A DNA stretch of 64,000 nucleotides from Couchioplanes azureus (lineage in GTDB: Bacteria > Actinomycetota > Actinomycetes > Mycobacteriales > Micromonosporaceae). The translations under genes were made by a program, and so were the position numbers. Of this stretch, positions 16,983 to 25,520 are shown piece by piece. The notes under the pieces were generated by a model that searched no databases, was not told where the DNA came from, and saw nothing but the letters and a program-made list of their open reading frames with translations. Location of the stretch: NCBI RefSeq assembly GCF_014648355.1, contig NZ_BMQY01000003.1, positions 455,916 through 519,915 on the forward strand, written 5' to 3'. Within the stretch, counting starts at the first letter, position 1; every line of letters starts with the position of its first letter.

Positions 16983-19760
16983 TTGAGGGCACCCACCACG
17001 GAACCGCCGGCGGCGGACCGGCGCCGGCCGGGTGCGCGGCGCCGCTGGGCCCGTCTGTGTGTCGCCGTCGCCGTGGTCTCGGCTGGTTTCGGCGTGGTCC
17101 TCGGCACCGCGGCGGGTGGCCCGGACGTCGCCAAGACGATCTCGAACTTCGGCCTCTGCGCCGCGGCCCTGTGCGCCGCCGTCGCCTGCCTGATCCGGGC
17201 CACGACGCTGCGGGGCCGCATGCGCGCGGCCTGGATCCTGGTCGGGCTGGGGGTGCTCTCCTGGGCCGGCGGGCAGGCCTGCGCCGTACGGCTGGACCTG
17301 CTCACCGGCACCGTCCCGCTGCCGTCGGAGGCGGACATCGGCTATCTCGGCATGGTCGTGCTCGCCTCGGCCGGCCTGTTCGTGTTCCCGGCGGCCGCGC
17401 AGACGCTCGCCAACCGGGCCCGCAGCGTGCTCGACGGGCTGATGGTCGCCGTCTCGCTGATGCTCGTCGCGTGGATCTTCGTGGTCCGCCCGCTCATCGA
17501 GGCCGGTGGCGACAGCACGCTCGCCCTTGCCGTGAGCCTGGCCTACCCGCTGGGCGACGTCGTCATGATCACCATCGTGGTCTACCTGCTCGTCCTGCGG
17601 CGCCGCGGTGGGCACACGCTCGCGGAGCTCGCGCTGGTCGGTGCGGGCATCGTCGCGTTCGCGGTCTCCGACATCGAGTACGCGTACCTGAACCTGATCG
17701 GCGCGTACTACCCGGGTGACGTCACCGACGTCGGCTGGTTCGCGGGGTTCGCCCTCATCCTGCTCGCCGCGGCGCGTCCCGCCGCGCACGGGCACCGGAT
17801 CGCCGGGGAACCGGTCACCGGCCGGCAGCCGCTCGGCGTGCTGCTGCCGTACGTGGCGGTGCTCGCCGCGCTGCTCACCAGCGTGCTGTGGTTCGCGCGG
17901 ACCGGGCACACCAGCGCGTACGTGGAGTACAGCCGCTCGGCGGTGATCCTGCTGATGGTCGGCCGCCAGCTGCTCACCCTGCTGGAGAACCGGGGCCTGA
18001 CCCGCCACCTGGAGGCCCGCGTCGCCGACCGCACCGCCGAGCTGTACGCCCGCGAGCAGCGCTTCCACGCCCTCGTCCAGCACAGCTCCGACGTGGTGAC
18101 GGTGGTCGGCACCGACGCCGAGGTGCTCTACCAGAGCGAATCCGTGCAGCGCGTGTTCGGCTACCCGGCCGAGGTACTCACCGGCCGGCGGCTGACCAGC
18201 ATCATCGACGCGGAGTCGGCCGCACGCCTGGCCGCCGCCCTGCGCTCGGTCGGCAGCCGCCCGTACGCGAGCACGGTCCTGGAACTGACCGTCCGGCACC
18301 GCGACCGCCGGCTGCGGCAGGCCGAGATGACCATCACCAACCTGCTCGACGACCCGTCCGTCGGCGGCCTGGTGATCAACACTCGCGACATCAGCGAGCG
18401 TAAGGAGCTGCAGGAGCAGCTCGTGCACGAGGCGTACCACGACTCGCTGACACAGCTGGGCAACCGCGCGCTCTTCCGGGAGCGGGTCGCCGAGGCGCTG
18501 CAGGAGCGGCCGGCCGACGGCGACGTGACCGTGCTCTTCCTGGACCTCGACGGGTTCAAGGAGGTCAACGACAGCCTCGGTCACCTCGCCGGCGACAAGC
18601 TGCTGGTCCAGGTCGCCGACCGGCTGCGCGGGTCGGTCCGCGAGGGCGACATGGTGGCGCGCTTCGGCGGGGACGAGTTCGCGGTGCTGATCGCCTCGGA
18701 GCTCGGCTCGGGCGACGCCGAGGGCGTGGCGCGGCGCATCGTCGACGGGCTGCACGAGCCGTTCCGGGTCGACGAGCGCGACCTGCACGTGCGCGGAAGC
18801 GTGGGGCTGGCGGCGTACGCGGCCCTCGGCGACGACGCCGCCCGGGGCTCCCACGCGGAGGCGGCCGACCAGCTCATGCGCAACGCCGACCTGGCCATGT
18901 ACCGCGCCAAGCACAGCGGCGGCAGCGGCTTCGCCAGCTACCACCCGCAGATGCTGGCCGGCCTGGTCGAACGCCTGGAGCTCGAGGCCGACCTGCGCCT
19001 CGCCCTGGCCCGCGGCGAGCTGACGGTGCACTACCAGCCGACGATCGACATGAACGACAGCCACGTCGCCGGCTTCGAGGCGCTGGTGCGCTGGCAGCAC
19101 CCGGTACGCGGCATGATCTCCCCGCTGGACTTCATCCCGCTGGCCGAGGCCACGGGCCTGATCGTGCCGCTCGGCCGCTGGGTGCTCGCCGAGGCGTGCC
19201 GGCAGGCCGTGCAGTGGTCCCGGGAGACCGGGCGGCCGCCGGTGAAGATGGCCGTCAACGTCTCCGTACGCCAGTTCGACCACAGCGACCTGGCCGCGAT
19301 GGTCCGCGAGGTGCTGACCGAGACCGGCATGCCGGCCGACAAGCTGTGCCTCGAGATGACCGAGAGCGTGCTGATGACCGACACCGAGGAGAACCTGGCG
19401 CAGCTCGTCCGCCTCAAGGCGCTCGGCGTCACCCTGGCGATCGACGACTTCGGCACCGGCTACTCGTCGCTGGCGTACCTGCGCCGGTTCCCGGTGGACA
19501 CCCTGAAGATCGACCGCTCGTTCGTGGAGCGGCTGGGCGAACCGGGTGACGACGCCGCGCTCGCGGGCACGATCGTCCAGCTCGGCCAGAGCCTCGGCAT
19601 GTCCACCGTGGCCGAGGGCATCGAGGAGTACGGCCAGCTCGCGGCGTTGCGCGAGATGGGGTGCACGTTCGCCCAGGGGTTCTACTTCTCCCGGCCGGTG
19701 CCCGCCGGCGAGGCCGGGCGCCTGCTCGCCGAGAGCGCCGCGGTCCGCCCCTGCGCCTGA
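16983..19760 (+). CDS. Membrane PAS-GGDEF-EAL cyclic-di-GMP enzyme
   Basis: 925 residues. About nine transmembrane helices fill residues 20-330, then a PAS domain (ALVQHSSDVVTVVGTDAEVLY, ~360-475), a GGDEF domain with intact RFGGDEF near 560, and an EAL domain with FEALVRWQHP near 700, DDFGTGYSSL near 822 and VAEGIEEYGQ. Both catalytic signatures are intact, so it may both make (diguanylate cyclase) and break (phosphodiesterase) cyclic di-GMP. The sensor input is presumably the membrane part and PAS. The TTG at 16983 has GGAG six bases upstream. A candidate FliA-type promoter would link it to motility or sporangium functions. Confidence 0.93.
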   Translation: MRAPTTEPPAADRRRPGARRRWARLCVAVAVVSAGFGVVLGTAAGGPDVAKTISNFGLCAAALCAAVACLIRATTLRGRMRAAWILVGLGVLSWAGGQACAVRLDLLTGTVPLPSEADIGYLGMVVLASAGLFVFPAAAQTLANRARSVLDGLMVAVSLMLVAWIFVVRPLIEAGGDSTLALAVSLAYPLGDVVMITIVVYLLVLRRRGGHTLAELALVGAGIVAFAVSDIEYAYLNLIGAYYPGDVTDVGWFAGFALILLAAARPAAHGHRIAGEPVTGRQPLGVLLPYVAVLAALLTSVLWFARTGHTSAYVEYSRSAVILLMVGRQLLTLLENRGLTRHLEARVADRTAELYAREQRFHALVQHSSDVVTVVGTDAEVLYQSESVQRVFGYPAEVLTGRRLTSIIDAESAARLAAALRSVGSRPYASTVLELTVRHRDRRLRQAEMTITNLLDDPSVGGLVINTRDISERKELQEQLVHEAYHDSLTQLGNRALFRERVAEALQERPADGDVTVLFLDLDGFKEVNDSLGHLAGDKLLVQVADRLRGSVREGDMVARFGGDEFAVLIASELGSGDAEGVARRIVDGLHEPFRVDERDLHVRGSVGLAAYAALGDDAARGSHAEAADQLMRNADLAMYRAKHSGGSGFASYHPQMLAGLVERLELEADLRLALARGELTVHYQPTIDMNDSHVAGFEALVRWQHPVRGMISPLDFIPLAEATGLIVPLGRWVLAEACRQAVQWSRETGRPPVKMAVNVSVRQFDHSDLAAMVREVLTETGMPADKLCLEMTESVLMTDTEENLAQLVRLKALGVTLAIDDFGTGYSSLAYLRRFPVDTLKIDRSFVERLGEPGDDAALAGTIVQLGQSLGMSTVAEGIEEYGQLAALREMGCTFAQGFYFSRPVPAGEAGRLLAESAAVRPCA

Positions 19761-19790
19761 CCCGCGGCGGCCATCGGTCACCATGAACGC

Positions 19791-20528
19791 GTGGGCGACC
19801 TCTTGATCAATCTTCTGGCCAGCGTCATCGCCGGCTCGGCGGTGTGGCTGGCCCAGTTCGCCATCCGGCGCCGCCGGCTGGAACGCGAGCGCGCCTTCTT
19901 CGGCCTCACCGCGGGTGCGACCAGCCTGCTGGTCGCCTCCCGGCACGCCTCGTCGCCCCGCGAGGAGAGCATCCACCGCCGCGACGTGGCCGCCCTGGTC
20001 GAGCTGGCGACGATCGTCCGCGAGTGCGGCGCCCGCGCCGACCTGGTCGGCGGCGGGCAGCCCGTGCACGAGCTGGGCCGCGTCGCCGAGTTCTGCGTCG
20101 GCGGCCCGGGCGCCAACCCGCGGGCCGGCACCCACCTGCGGGCGGTGCTGCACGGGCTCAGCTACACGGTGTTCGAGTGGCCCGCGCACGGCGACGGCGC
20201 CAAGCTCGCCTTCACGGTCGGCGGCCACGAGTACGTCCACACCCCGCAGACCGGGTACGCCGTCCTGGCCCGCTTCTGGGGCCCGGCGGACGGGCGGCCG
20301 GTGTTCTACCTCGGCGGGCTGACCGCCGGCGGCAACCTCGCGACGGCCCGCTACCTGGCGAACCACCACCGGGAGCTGTTCCGGCGCTACGGCGCGGACC
20401 GGCCCTTCTGCGTCGTGCTGCGGATCCGGGAGCCGGCCGCGTACGGCAGCGACCTCACCGAGATCGTGGCCGATGTCAGCGAGGTGGCCTTCACCGCGCC
20501 GGTGGCACCTGCGCCCGCGCAAGAATGA
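19791..20528 (+). CDS. Hypothetical protein with N-terminal membrane anchor
   Basis: 245 residues from a GTG at 19791. One hydrophobic helix (LLINLLASVIAGSAVWLAQF) is followed by an Arg-rich stretch (IRRRRLERER). A soluble domain of ~200 residues follows, with FFGLTAGATSLLVASRHASS, HELGRVAEFCVGG, FYLGGLTAGGNLATARYLANHH and PFCVVLRIREP. The latter half looks like an alpha/beta fold with a glycine-rich loop, but I do not recognise the family. Starts 31 bp after the GGDEF-EAL stop on the same strand, so co-transcription is possible. Confidence 0.7.
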   Translation: MGDLLINLLASVIAGSAVWLAQFAIRRRRLERERAFFGLTAGATSLLVASRHASSPREESIHRRDVAALVELATIVRECGARADLVGGGQPVHELGRVAEFCVGGPGANPRAGTHLRAVLHGLSYTVFEWPAHGDGAKLAFTVGGHEYVHTPQTGYAVLARFWGPADGRPVFYLGGLTAGGNLATARYLANHHRELFRRYGADRPFCVVLRIREPAAYGSDLTEIVADVSEVAFTAPVAPAPAQE

Positions 20529-20563
20529 CCCATTTCCCCCGGGATCGCGCGTAATCTCCGCAT

Positions 20564-21277
20564 ATGGGGACGACAACGGGGGACACACTGACGGCCGGCA
20601 ACGAGGCCCTGTACGAGGCCGCGTTCCGGACCGGCGACTACACCCAGGCCGAGGCGACCTTCACCGGCCTGCTGGACGAGGCCCGGGCGGCCGGCGACCG
20701 GGCGCTGGAGGCGGCGGCCCTCGACCGGCTGGGCATGCTGGCCCACTTCCGCGCGCTGGAGAACGACCTGGCCGAGGCGGACAGCGGCACCGAGGAGCGC
20801 CTCTTCCGGCAGGCGCTGAGCATCCGCCGCGAGCTCGGCGACCCGGCCGGCACGGCGGAGTCGCTCTTCGGCCTCGGTCTCGTGCATCAGGTGCTGCACA
20901 ACGACTGGGAGGCGGCGATGGCCTGCTTCACCGAGGCGCTGGAGCTGGCCGAGAAGCACGGCGACCTGCTGCTGCGCTCGGAGGTGCACCGCCACATCGG
21001 CTTCTATCACGCCAGCGGCGACCTGGAATCGGACCTGGCGCTGCACCACCTGAGGATCTCCCACGAGCTGCGCCAGGAGCTCGGCGACCCGCGCTGGATC
21101 CCCGGCGGCACCGTGGCGCTGGGCCTGGCGGAGCTGGCCGACGGGCTCCGCGACCAGGGCCTGGCCCACGTGCGCGAGGCCCTGCGCCAGGCCCGCGAGG
21201 CCGGCCTGAGCACCCGGCGCATCGGCTGGATCGAGCAGTTCCTGCGCGAGGCCGAGGCGTCGGTCGATCTTCCATGA
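20564..21277 (+). CDS. Tetratricopeptide-repeat protein
   Basis: 237 residues, almost all alpha-helical with TPR-like helix pairs: NEALYEAAFRTGDYTQAEATFTGLL, ALEAAALDRLGMLAHFRA, GTAESLFGLGLVHQVLHNDWEAAMACFTEAL, RSEVHRHIGFYHASGDLESDLAL, and GLAHVREALRQAREAG. No signal peptide, DNA-binding or catalytic domain. TPR proteins are protein-interaction scaffolds; no partner is identified. ATG start at 20564, 35 bp after the previous gene. Confidence 0.8.
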   Translation: MGTTTGDTLTAGNEALYEAAFRTGDYTQAEATFTGLLDEARAAGDRALEAAALDRLGMLAHFRALENDLAEADSGTEERLFRQALSIRRELGDPAGTAESLFGLGLVHQVLHNDWEAAMACFTEALELAEKHGDLLLRSEVHRHIGFYHASGDLESDLALHHLRISHELRQELGDPRWIPGGTVALGLAELADGLRDQGLAHVREALRQAREAGLSTRRIGWIEQFLREAEASVDLP

Positions 21278-21310
21278 TTGGAAAGGTCGCCGCCGGGGAA
21301 AGCGGCGCTT

Positions 21311-21703
21311 GTGCTGAAACGTTGGATACCCGCGGTGCTGCTCCTGCTGGGCGGCTGCGCACCGGCCGCGGAGCGCGGTGAGGCGGCCGCCGACGTGGCG
21401 GTGCAGCTGCTGACGGCCGTGCAGAGCCGGGACGGAGCCGCGGCCTGCGCGACGCTCGCCCCGGAGACGCTCGCCGAGGTCGAGGAGTCGGCCGGCGAGT
21501 CCTGCGCGGCCGCGATCCTCGACGAGGACCTGCCGTCGCCCGGCACCGTCACCGGCACGGACGTCTACGGCCAGTGGGCCCAGGTACGCCTCACCGACGA
21601 CACCGTGTTCCTCGCCGCCTTCCCCGGCGGCTGGCGGGTGGTCGCCGCCGGCTGCACGCCGCGGGACCAGCGGCCGTACGACTGCGCCGTGCAGGGAGGC
21701 TGA
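21311..21703 (+). CDS. Small lipoprotein
   Basis: 130 residues. A lipoprotein signal peptide ends in lipobox LLGGC (VLKRWIPAVLLLLGGC), so the mature protein starts at Cys16 and would be anchored on the outer face of the membrane. The rest resembles a small NTF2-like or DUF4878-like accumulation domain (AADVAVQLLTAVQSRDGAAACATLAPETLAEVE ... WRVVAAGC). GTG at 21311 is preferred over TTG 21278 because it gives the lipoprotein signal and has a GGGGAAAG site upstream. First of three closely spaced genes. Confidence 0.78.
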   Translation: MLKRWIPAVLLLLGGCAPAAERGEAAADVAVQLLTAVQSRDGAAACATLAPETLAEVEESAGESCAAAILDEDLPSPGTVTGTDVYGQWAQVRLTDDTVFLAAFPGGWRVVAAGCTPRDQRPYDCAVQGG

Positions 21704-21706
21704 CCC

Positions 21707-21790
21707 ATGCGGGCACTGTTCATCCTGTTGCTTCTCGTCGTCGGGTCCGGCCTGGCCTACTTCATCGCGCTGGGGGTGCTGCACCGGTGA
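21707..21790 (+). CDS. 27-residue single-helix membrane peptide
   Basis: MRALFILLLLVVGSGLAYF plus IALGVLHR: one transmembrane helix and little else. It has a good ribosome-binding site (GGGAGG seven to eight bases upstream), starts 3 bp after the lipoprotein stop, and its stop overlaps the next gene's GTG by 4 bp (GTGA). That spacing argues for a real coupled gene. Function unknown; possibly an accessory of the neighbouring membrane protein. Confidence 0.6.
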   Translation: MRALFILLLLVVGSGLAYFIALGVLHR

Positions 21791-22461
21791 AACGCTTCGT
21801 CCGCGAGAACGCCCTCGGCCTCACCTTCGGCCTGCTGTTCCTCGCCGTGCTCGTCGGCCAGGCCTTCGCCGGCCTCGCCGACTTCAACCAACGGCAGCTC
21901 GCCGAGGGTCTGCCGGGGATCTCCCTGGGCCGCTACGTCACCTCGGCCAGCTTCGCCACGGACGTGGCCGAGAACTGGCAGTCGGAGTACCTTCAGTTCT
22001 TCCTCTTCATCTTCCTCACCGTCTGGCTCGTGCAGAAGGGCTCGCCGGAGTCCAAGAGCCTGAACCAGGTCGGCCTGGAGTCGGACGAGGACCAGAAGGT
22101 CGGCGCCTACGCCGACGAGAACTCCCCCGCGTGGGCGCGGGCCCGCGGCGTCAAGCTGTTCCTCTTCTCGAACTCGCTGGGCTTCGTCATGGGCGCGATC
22201 TTCCTGCTGTCCTGGCTCGCGCAGTTCATCGCGGGGCGCGCCGCCTTCAACGAGGAGCAGCTCGGCAACCTCGAGGATCCGCTGAGCCCGGCGGAATACC
22301 TGACGGGTCCGGACTTCTGGAACCGTACGCTGCAGAACTGGCAGTCCGAACTGCTCGCGGTGGCCTCCATGGCCATCCTGGCCATCTATCTGCGCCAGCG
22401 CGGCTCGTCGCAGTCGAAGCCGGTCGGCTCCGCGCACACCGCCACCGGCGTGGAGGGCTAG
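21787..22461 (+). CDS. DUF6766 family membrane protein
   Basis: 224 residues with about four transmembrane helices in two halves that resemble each other. Each half has a helix with GQ or AQF (LLFLAVLVGQAFAGL; FLLSWLAQFIAG), a N-x-x-Q-L element (DFNQRQLAEG; AFNEEQLGNL), and a second helix preceded by NWQSE (AENWQSEYLQFFLFIF; LQNWQSELLAVASM), ending with QKGSPESK or QRGSSQSK. This internal duplication is characteristic of DUF6766; no function is established. The GTG start overlaps the small peptide gene by 4 bp. Confidence 0.85.
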   Translation: MKRFVRENALGLTFGLLFLAVLVGQAFAGLADFNQRQLAEGLPGISLGRYVTSASFATDVAENWQSEYLQFFLFIFLTVWLVQKGSPESKSLNQVGLESDEDQKVGAYADENSPAWARARGVKLFLFSNSLGFVMGAIFLLSWLAQFIAGRAAFNEEQLGNLEDPLSPAEYLTGPDFWNRTLQNWQSELLAVASMAILAIYLRQRGSSQSKPVGSAHTATGVEG

Positions 22462-22462
22462 C

Positions 22463-23359
22463 TCAGCCGGTCAGCAGGCGGCCGACCTGCGCCGCCCGGT
22501 CCGGCCCCAGCGCGGACCGCAGGGCCTCGGCCGTCTCCTCGGCCGTCAGCGCGCCCGAACCGATGGCGTCGAGCGCCGTCCGGGCGGTGACCTGCGCACC
22601 CACCGGGGGCGGCGGCGCGCCCTGCAGCAGAGCGTCCACTCCGGCCCGCACCTGGTCGACCCGGTCGCGGATCTGATAGCCCACGATGGACGCCACGATC
22701 GCGCGGTTGAGCGCCCACGCGGCGCCCACCGTCGGGTTGCCCGCGGCGTCGGCGCCGGGGTTGACGATGCCGCCCGGGGGCACCTTGCCGCTCGCGTCCT
22801 TGCCCGGGTCGTAGGTCAGCACCGCCCGGGCGAGGGCCTCCCGGCCGGCGGCGCTGCGTGCCCATTCGGTCATCCAGGCGATGAACTCGCTCTTGGTCAC
22901 GTCGTCCTCCTCGAGCAGCCCCCACGGGCTGGTGTCGCGCTCCTGTGCGGCGGTGTAGCGGGCGCTGAAGTGCGCGTGCCCGGTGTGCGCGTTGGCGCCC
23001 GTATAGGCGCGCGCGGTCCAGCCCCACGTACGGGACCAGATGCGGCGCTGGTAGATGACGTTCTGCAGCCGGTCGTCGCGACCGTCGCGGTGGCGCCTGA
23101 CGATGACGCCGACACACCGGGCCATGGTCCAGCCCGGCCGGCGCAGATCCTTGTCCACATCGATCGCGTGCACCTCGTTGACGCGGTCGCTGTCCTCGTC
23201 CGGGGTCCTGCCGGTCTCGTCGGGATTGTGGTCGGACGGGTTCCCCGCATGCGACCGGTCGCCGATCGTGCCGTCCGAGGCCTTGCCGCGGTCCGGTGCC
23301 AGCCGGTCGAACTCGGCGCGCAACGACACCAGGCACGGCACCAGAATCCAGCCGGCCAT
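22463..23359 (-). CDS. Peptidase-M15-like (D-Ala-D-Ala carboxypeptidase fold) protein
   Basis: 298 residues. The first ~145 residues carry metal-binding patterns like M15/VanY peptidases: SDHNPDETG, then VHAIDVDKD (His-x-x-Asp), and HTGHAHFSARY near residue 130. The remainder is helical (SEFIAWMTEWARSAAGREAL; LTAEETAEALRSALG) and resembles tails of phage-like lysins. No signal peptide, so export would need another route. The ATG at 23359 has GAGGAGG six bases upstream; longer readings have none. Function as a cell-wall peptidase is inference from motifs. Confidence 0.65.
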   Translation of the reverse strand: MAGWILVPCLVSLRAEFDRLAPDRGKASDGTIGDRSHAGNPSDHNPDETGRTPDEDSDRVNEVHAIDVDKDLRRPGWTMARCVGVIVRRHRDGRDDRLQNVIYQRRIWSRTWGWTARAYTGANAHTGHAHFSARYTAAQERDTSPWGLLEEDDVTKSEFIAWMTEWARSAAGREALARAVLTYDPGKDASGKVPPGGIVNPGADAAGNPTVGAAWALNRAIVASIVGYQIRDRVDQVRAGVDALLQGAPPPPVGAQVTARTALDAIGSGALTAEETAEALRSALGPDRAAQVGRLLTG

Positions 23360-23519
23360 CCGGTTCCTCCTCATCTGAGGCGATAGGAGCGATGATGGCG
23401 CACCCCGGGGCCTTCCGGGTACCCCGGTCGGGCGACCGCGGGCCGGGTTCACCCGGCAACCCCGCCGGATCCACCGGCCGGGACGCCTCCTCGCGATCCT
23501 GAGTTATCCTCTCGATCCG

Positions 23520-24221
23520 ATGACTACGCCCACCTCTCCCTCCGCCGGGGTGTACCACTCGCGCTCGAGGGTCACCCGCAACCGGGTCGCGCTCACCGCG
23601 GCCGGGCTGGCGCTGGTGGCGTTCGGCTACCTGCTCGGCCGGCTCCAGGGCGGCGACGCCGACCCGGCCTCCGCGGCGGCCGCACCGCCGGCTCCCGTTC
23701 CCGCGGTCTCCTCGGCGGCCGCCACCCCGGCGCCCTCGGCGCCACCCTCCGCCGCCACCCCGGATCCCTCGGCGCCACCTTCCGTCCCGGCCTCGGCGCC
23801 GGCGGGCGGCATCGACGCGTACACCGTCATCCAGGCCGAGGACGCGACCAGCCAGCAAGGCACCGAGCCCGAGGACACCGAGGACGAGGGCGGCGGCCGG
23901 AACGTCGGCTGGATCAACAACGGCGACTGGCTGCGCTTCGACGGGGTCGACTTCGGCACCACCCCGGCGACCCGGTTCGCCGCGCGGGTCGCCTCGGACG
24001 TCGGCGACGGGGTGACCGGGCAGGTGGAGATCCGCCTCGACAGCCCCGCCGGCCCACCGGTGGGCAACCTCACGGTGGGCAACATGGGCGGCTGGCAGAA
24101 CTGGCAGACCCAGTCCACGGTGATCACGCCGGTGACCGGGACGCACGCGGTGTACCTGACGTTCGTCTGCCAGACCGGCGCCGAGTTCCTCAACCTGAAC
24201 TACTTCGCCTTCGGCCGCTGA
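23520..24221 (+). CDS. Membrane-anchored CBM6-type carbohydrate-binding protein
   Basis: 233 residues: a short Arg-rich cytosolic end, one transmembrane helix (VALTAAGLALVAFGYLLG), a ~55-residue Ala/Pro/Ser linker, then a CBM6-like beta-sandwich (IQAEDATSQQG ... NVGWINNGDWLRFDGVDFG ... ARVASDVGDG ... WQNWQTQSTVI ... HAVYLTFVC). The IQAED start and GWINNGDWL aromatic motif are typical of family 6 modules that bind beta-glucans or xylan. No catalytic domain is attached, so it probably displays a sugar-binding module on the surface. Confidence 0.85.
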   Translation: MTTPTSPSAGVYHSRSRVTRNRVALTAAGLALVAFGYLLGRLQGGDADPASAAAAPPAPVPAVSSAAATPAPSAPPSAATPDPSAPPSVPASAPAGGIDAYTVIQAEDATSQQGTEPEDTEDEGGGRNVGWINNGDWLRFDGVDFGTTPATRFAARVASDVGDGVTGQVEIRLDSPAGPPVGNLTVGNMGGWQNWQTQSTVITPVTGTHAVYLTFVCQTGAEFLNLNYFAFGR

Positions 24222-24308
24222 GGCACCCGCGCGGATCACGTCGCGCATATGTACGACTAGTCAGGTTTCAGGGTAAGGCGATGCTCACCCCACCAAGGCA
24301 GAGACAAG

Positions 24309-24629
24309 TCATGGCGCTGAGAGATGAGCCGGATCTCGGCGTTGATGCTTTCGAGCCGGGGAACTGGACCAGGCCACCACGTCCTCGAAGTCGCTGGTGT
24401 GCCGAGCGCCGGGTCGGGCGCACAGCACCTGCTCGGTGCGGACACGGCCGCAGTGCCGCCACCGCCGTGAGGTGTCATATCGAGCTCGCGTCGCGGTCGA
24501 GCACGGGCACACCATCCACCGACGGCGTCGACGCAGATGAATGATGAGCCCCCGGTCGGCACATGCCACCGACTCCACCGAGGCTCCGGGCAGCGCCGGA
24601 AGGCGGTGGAACGCCGTGGTAAGTCGCAC
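24309..24629 (-). pseudogene. ISL3-family transposase N-terminal fragment
   Basis: About 90 residues match the start of ISL3 transposases: LPGASVESVACADRGLIIHL, CPC zinc-ribbon remnant, RWRHC, then VRTEQVLCARPGARHTSDFEDVVAW. The segment between RWRHC and VRTE, which should contain the second Cys pair, is deleted. Everything after FEDVVAW (the DDE domain) is absent. No terminal repeats are visible. The whole gap 24222-24690 holds nothing else. Confidence 0.7.
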
Positions 24630-24690
24630 ACCGCCACCCGACGAGCGCGCACCGACGGCCGCCTTGGCCGACGCGGCGGCTTCCGAGGCT

Positions 24691-25152
24691 TCAGGAAAGT
24701 TTGAGCACGACGTACTCGACGTTGCCGGTCTTGACGGTTTCGACGTGCTCGAAGCCGCAGCGCCGAAGTAGGCGAAGCGACACCGTGTTACTCACATCGG
24801 TGTCGGCGTAGAGCGGACGGAACCGCTCCCGTTCGAGGAACTGCCGCAGCGCCTCGGTGCCGATCCCTCGGCCCCAGAACTCACGGCCGAGCCAGTAGCC
24901 GATGGTGCGCCGGCCGTCCTGCCACCAGGCAACGACGTTTCCTGCAGTCTCTCCGTCCACGGTGACTGTTCGGGAATCGACGGTGTCGTCGCCGAGGATC
25001 CGCTGAGTCCAGTGGTGTACGAATTCCGCGCGGCTGCGAGGAGTGAAGTTCGCGCGGCGGGCAGCCTCAGGGTCCTGTTCTTGGGCGAAGAACACGTCCA
25101 CGTCGGCCAGGGCGGGCTCACGCAAAGCCACCTCGAGGTCCATGCGCCTCAT
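24691..25152 (-). CDS. GNAT-family N-acetyltransferase (RimJ/RimL-like)
   Basis: 153 residues with the RimJ/RimL-type GNAT pattern: VALREPALADVDVFFAQEQDPEAARRANF, then TIGYWLGREFWGRGIGTEALRQFL, which contains the acetyl-CoA loop (GRGIGT), and SLRLLRRCGFEHVETVK near the end. It transfers acetyl from acetyl-CoA to an amine on a protein N-terminus or small molecule; the substrate is unknown. ATG 25152 is preferred (GGGAG six bases upstream); ATG 25143 is an alternative. Isolated gene next to the ISL3 remnant. Confidence 0.85.
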   Translation of the reverse strand: MRRMDLEVALREPALADVDVFFAQEQDPEAARRANFTPRSRAEFVHHWTQRILGDDTVDSRTVTVDGETAGNVVAWWQDGRRTIGYWLGREFWGRGIGTEALRQFLERERFRPLYADTDVSNTVSLRLLRRCGFEHVETVKTGNVEYVVLKLS

Positions 25153-25271
25153 TATCGGCTCCCGGCGGTGTGTCCGCGGGACGCGAGCCGCCACAGGCTG
25201 GCTCTGCTCGCGAGTTGCAGACTCTGGCGCGAACCGTGTGATGCCCAGCAGCATGTCGCTGTATTGGACCC

Positions 25272-25439
25272 TCAAGAGCCAGGTGCGCTCCAGGCCAGCC
25301 TGGTCCGCCTGACCTTCGACGCAACCGTGACGGCCACAAGCGTCAGGAACAGCAGCGCCAAGGCGACCACCAGTGGATTGACGAAGGCGGGTACCAGATC
25401 AGGCCCGCAGCCGGTGTCATGATGACCGAGCCAGCTCAT
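25272..25439 (-). CDS. Possible 55-residue single-pass membrane protein
   Basis: MSWLGHHDTGCGPDLVPAF, then one strong hydrophobic segment (VNPLVVALALLFLTLVAVTV) and a basic end (ASKVRRTRLAWSAPGS). The helix followed by positive charges looks like a genuine membrane peptide. There is no clear ribosome-binding site and the frame is open far upstream into dinB antisense, so this is tentative. Nothing else is seen in 25153-25500. Confidence 0.35.
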   Translation of the reverse strand: MSWLGHHDTGCGPDLVPAFVNPLVVALALLFLTLVAVTVASKVRRTRLAWSAPGS

Positions 25440-25502
25440 GGATGGCGATCGGGTGCCGCGATCGATCACGAAAGGCGCGCCGGAGCCGCGGAGCCCGAGG
25501 AG

Positions 25503-25518
25503 TCGCACATATGTTCTA
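25503..25518 (+). promoter_or_regulatory. LexA (SOS) box at the dinB start
   Basis: tcgcac-atat-gttcta matches the Gram-positive/actinobacterial SOS box TCGAAC-N4-GTTCGA at 10 of 12 positions and ends 2 bp before the dinB ATG. A LexA dimer here would block transcription of the polymerase until DNA damage. Confidence 0.65.
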
Positions 25519-25520
25519 AG

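Noticed and set aside
16872..20588. 1238-residue minus-strand open frame opposite the GGDEF-EAL gene
   Set aside because: Antisense artefact of third-position GC bias; the plus strand has unmistakable catalytic motifs.
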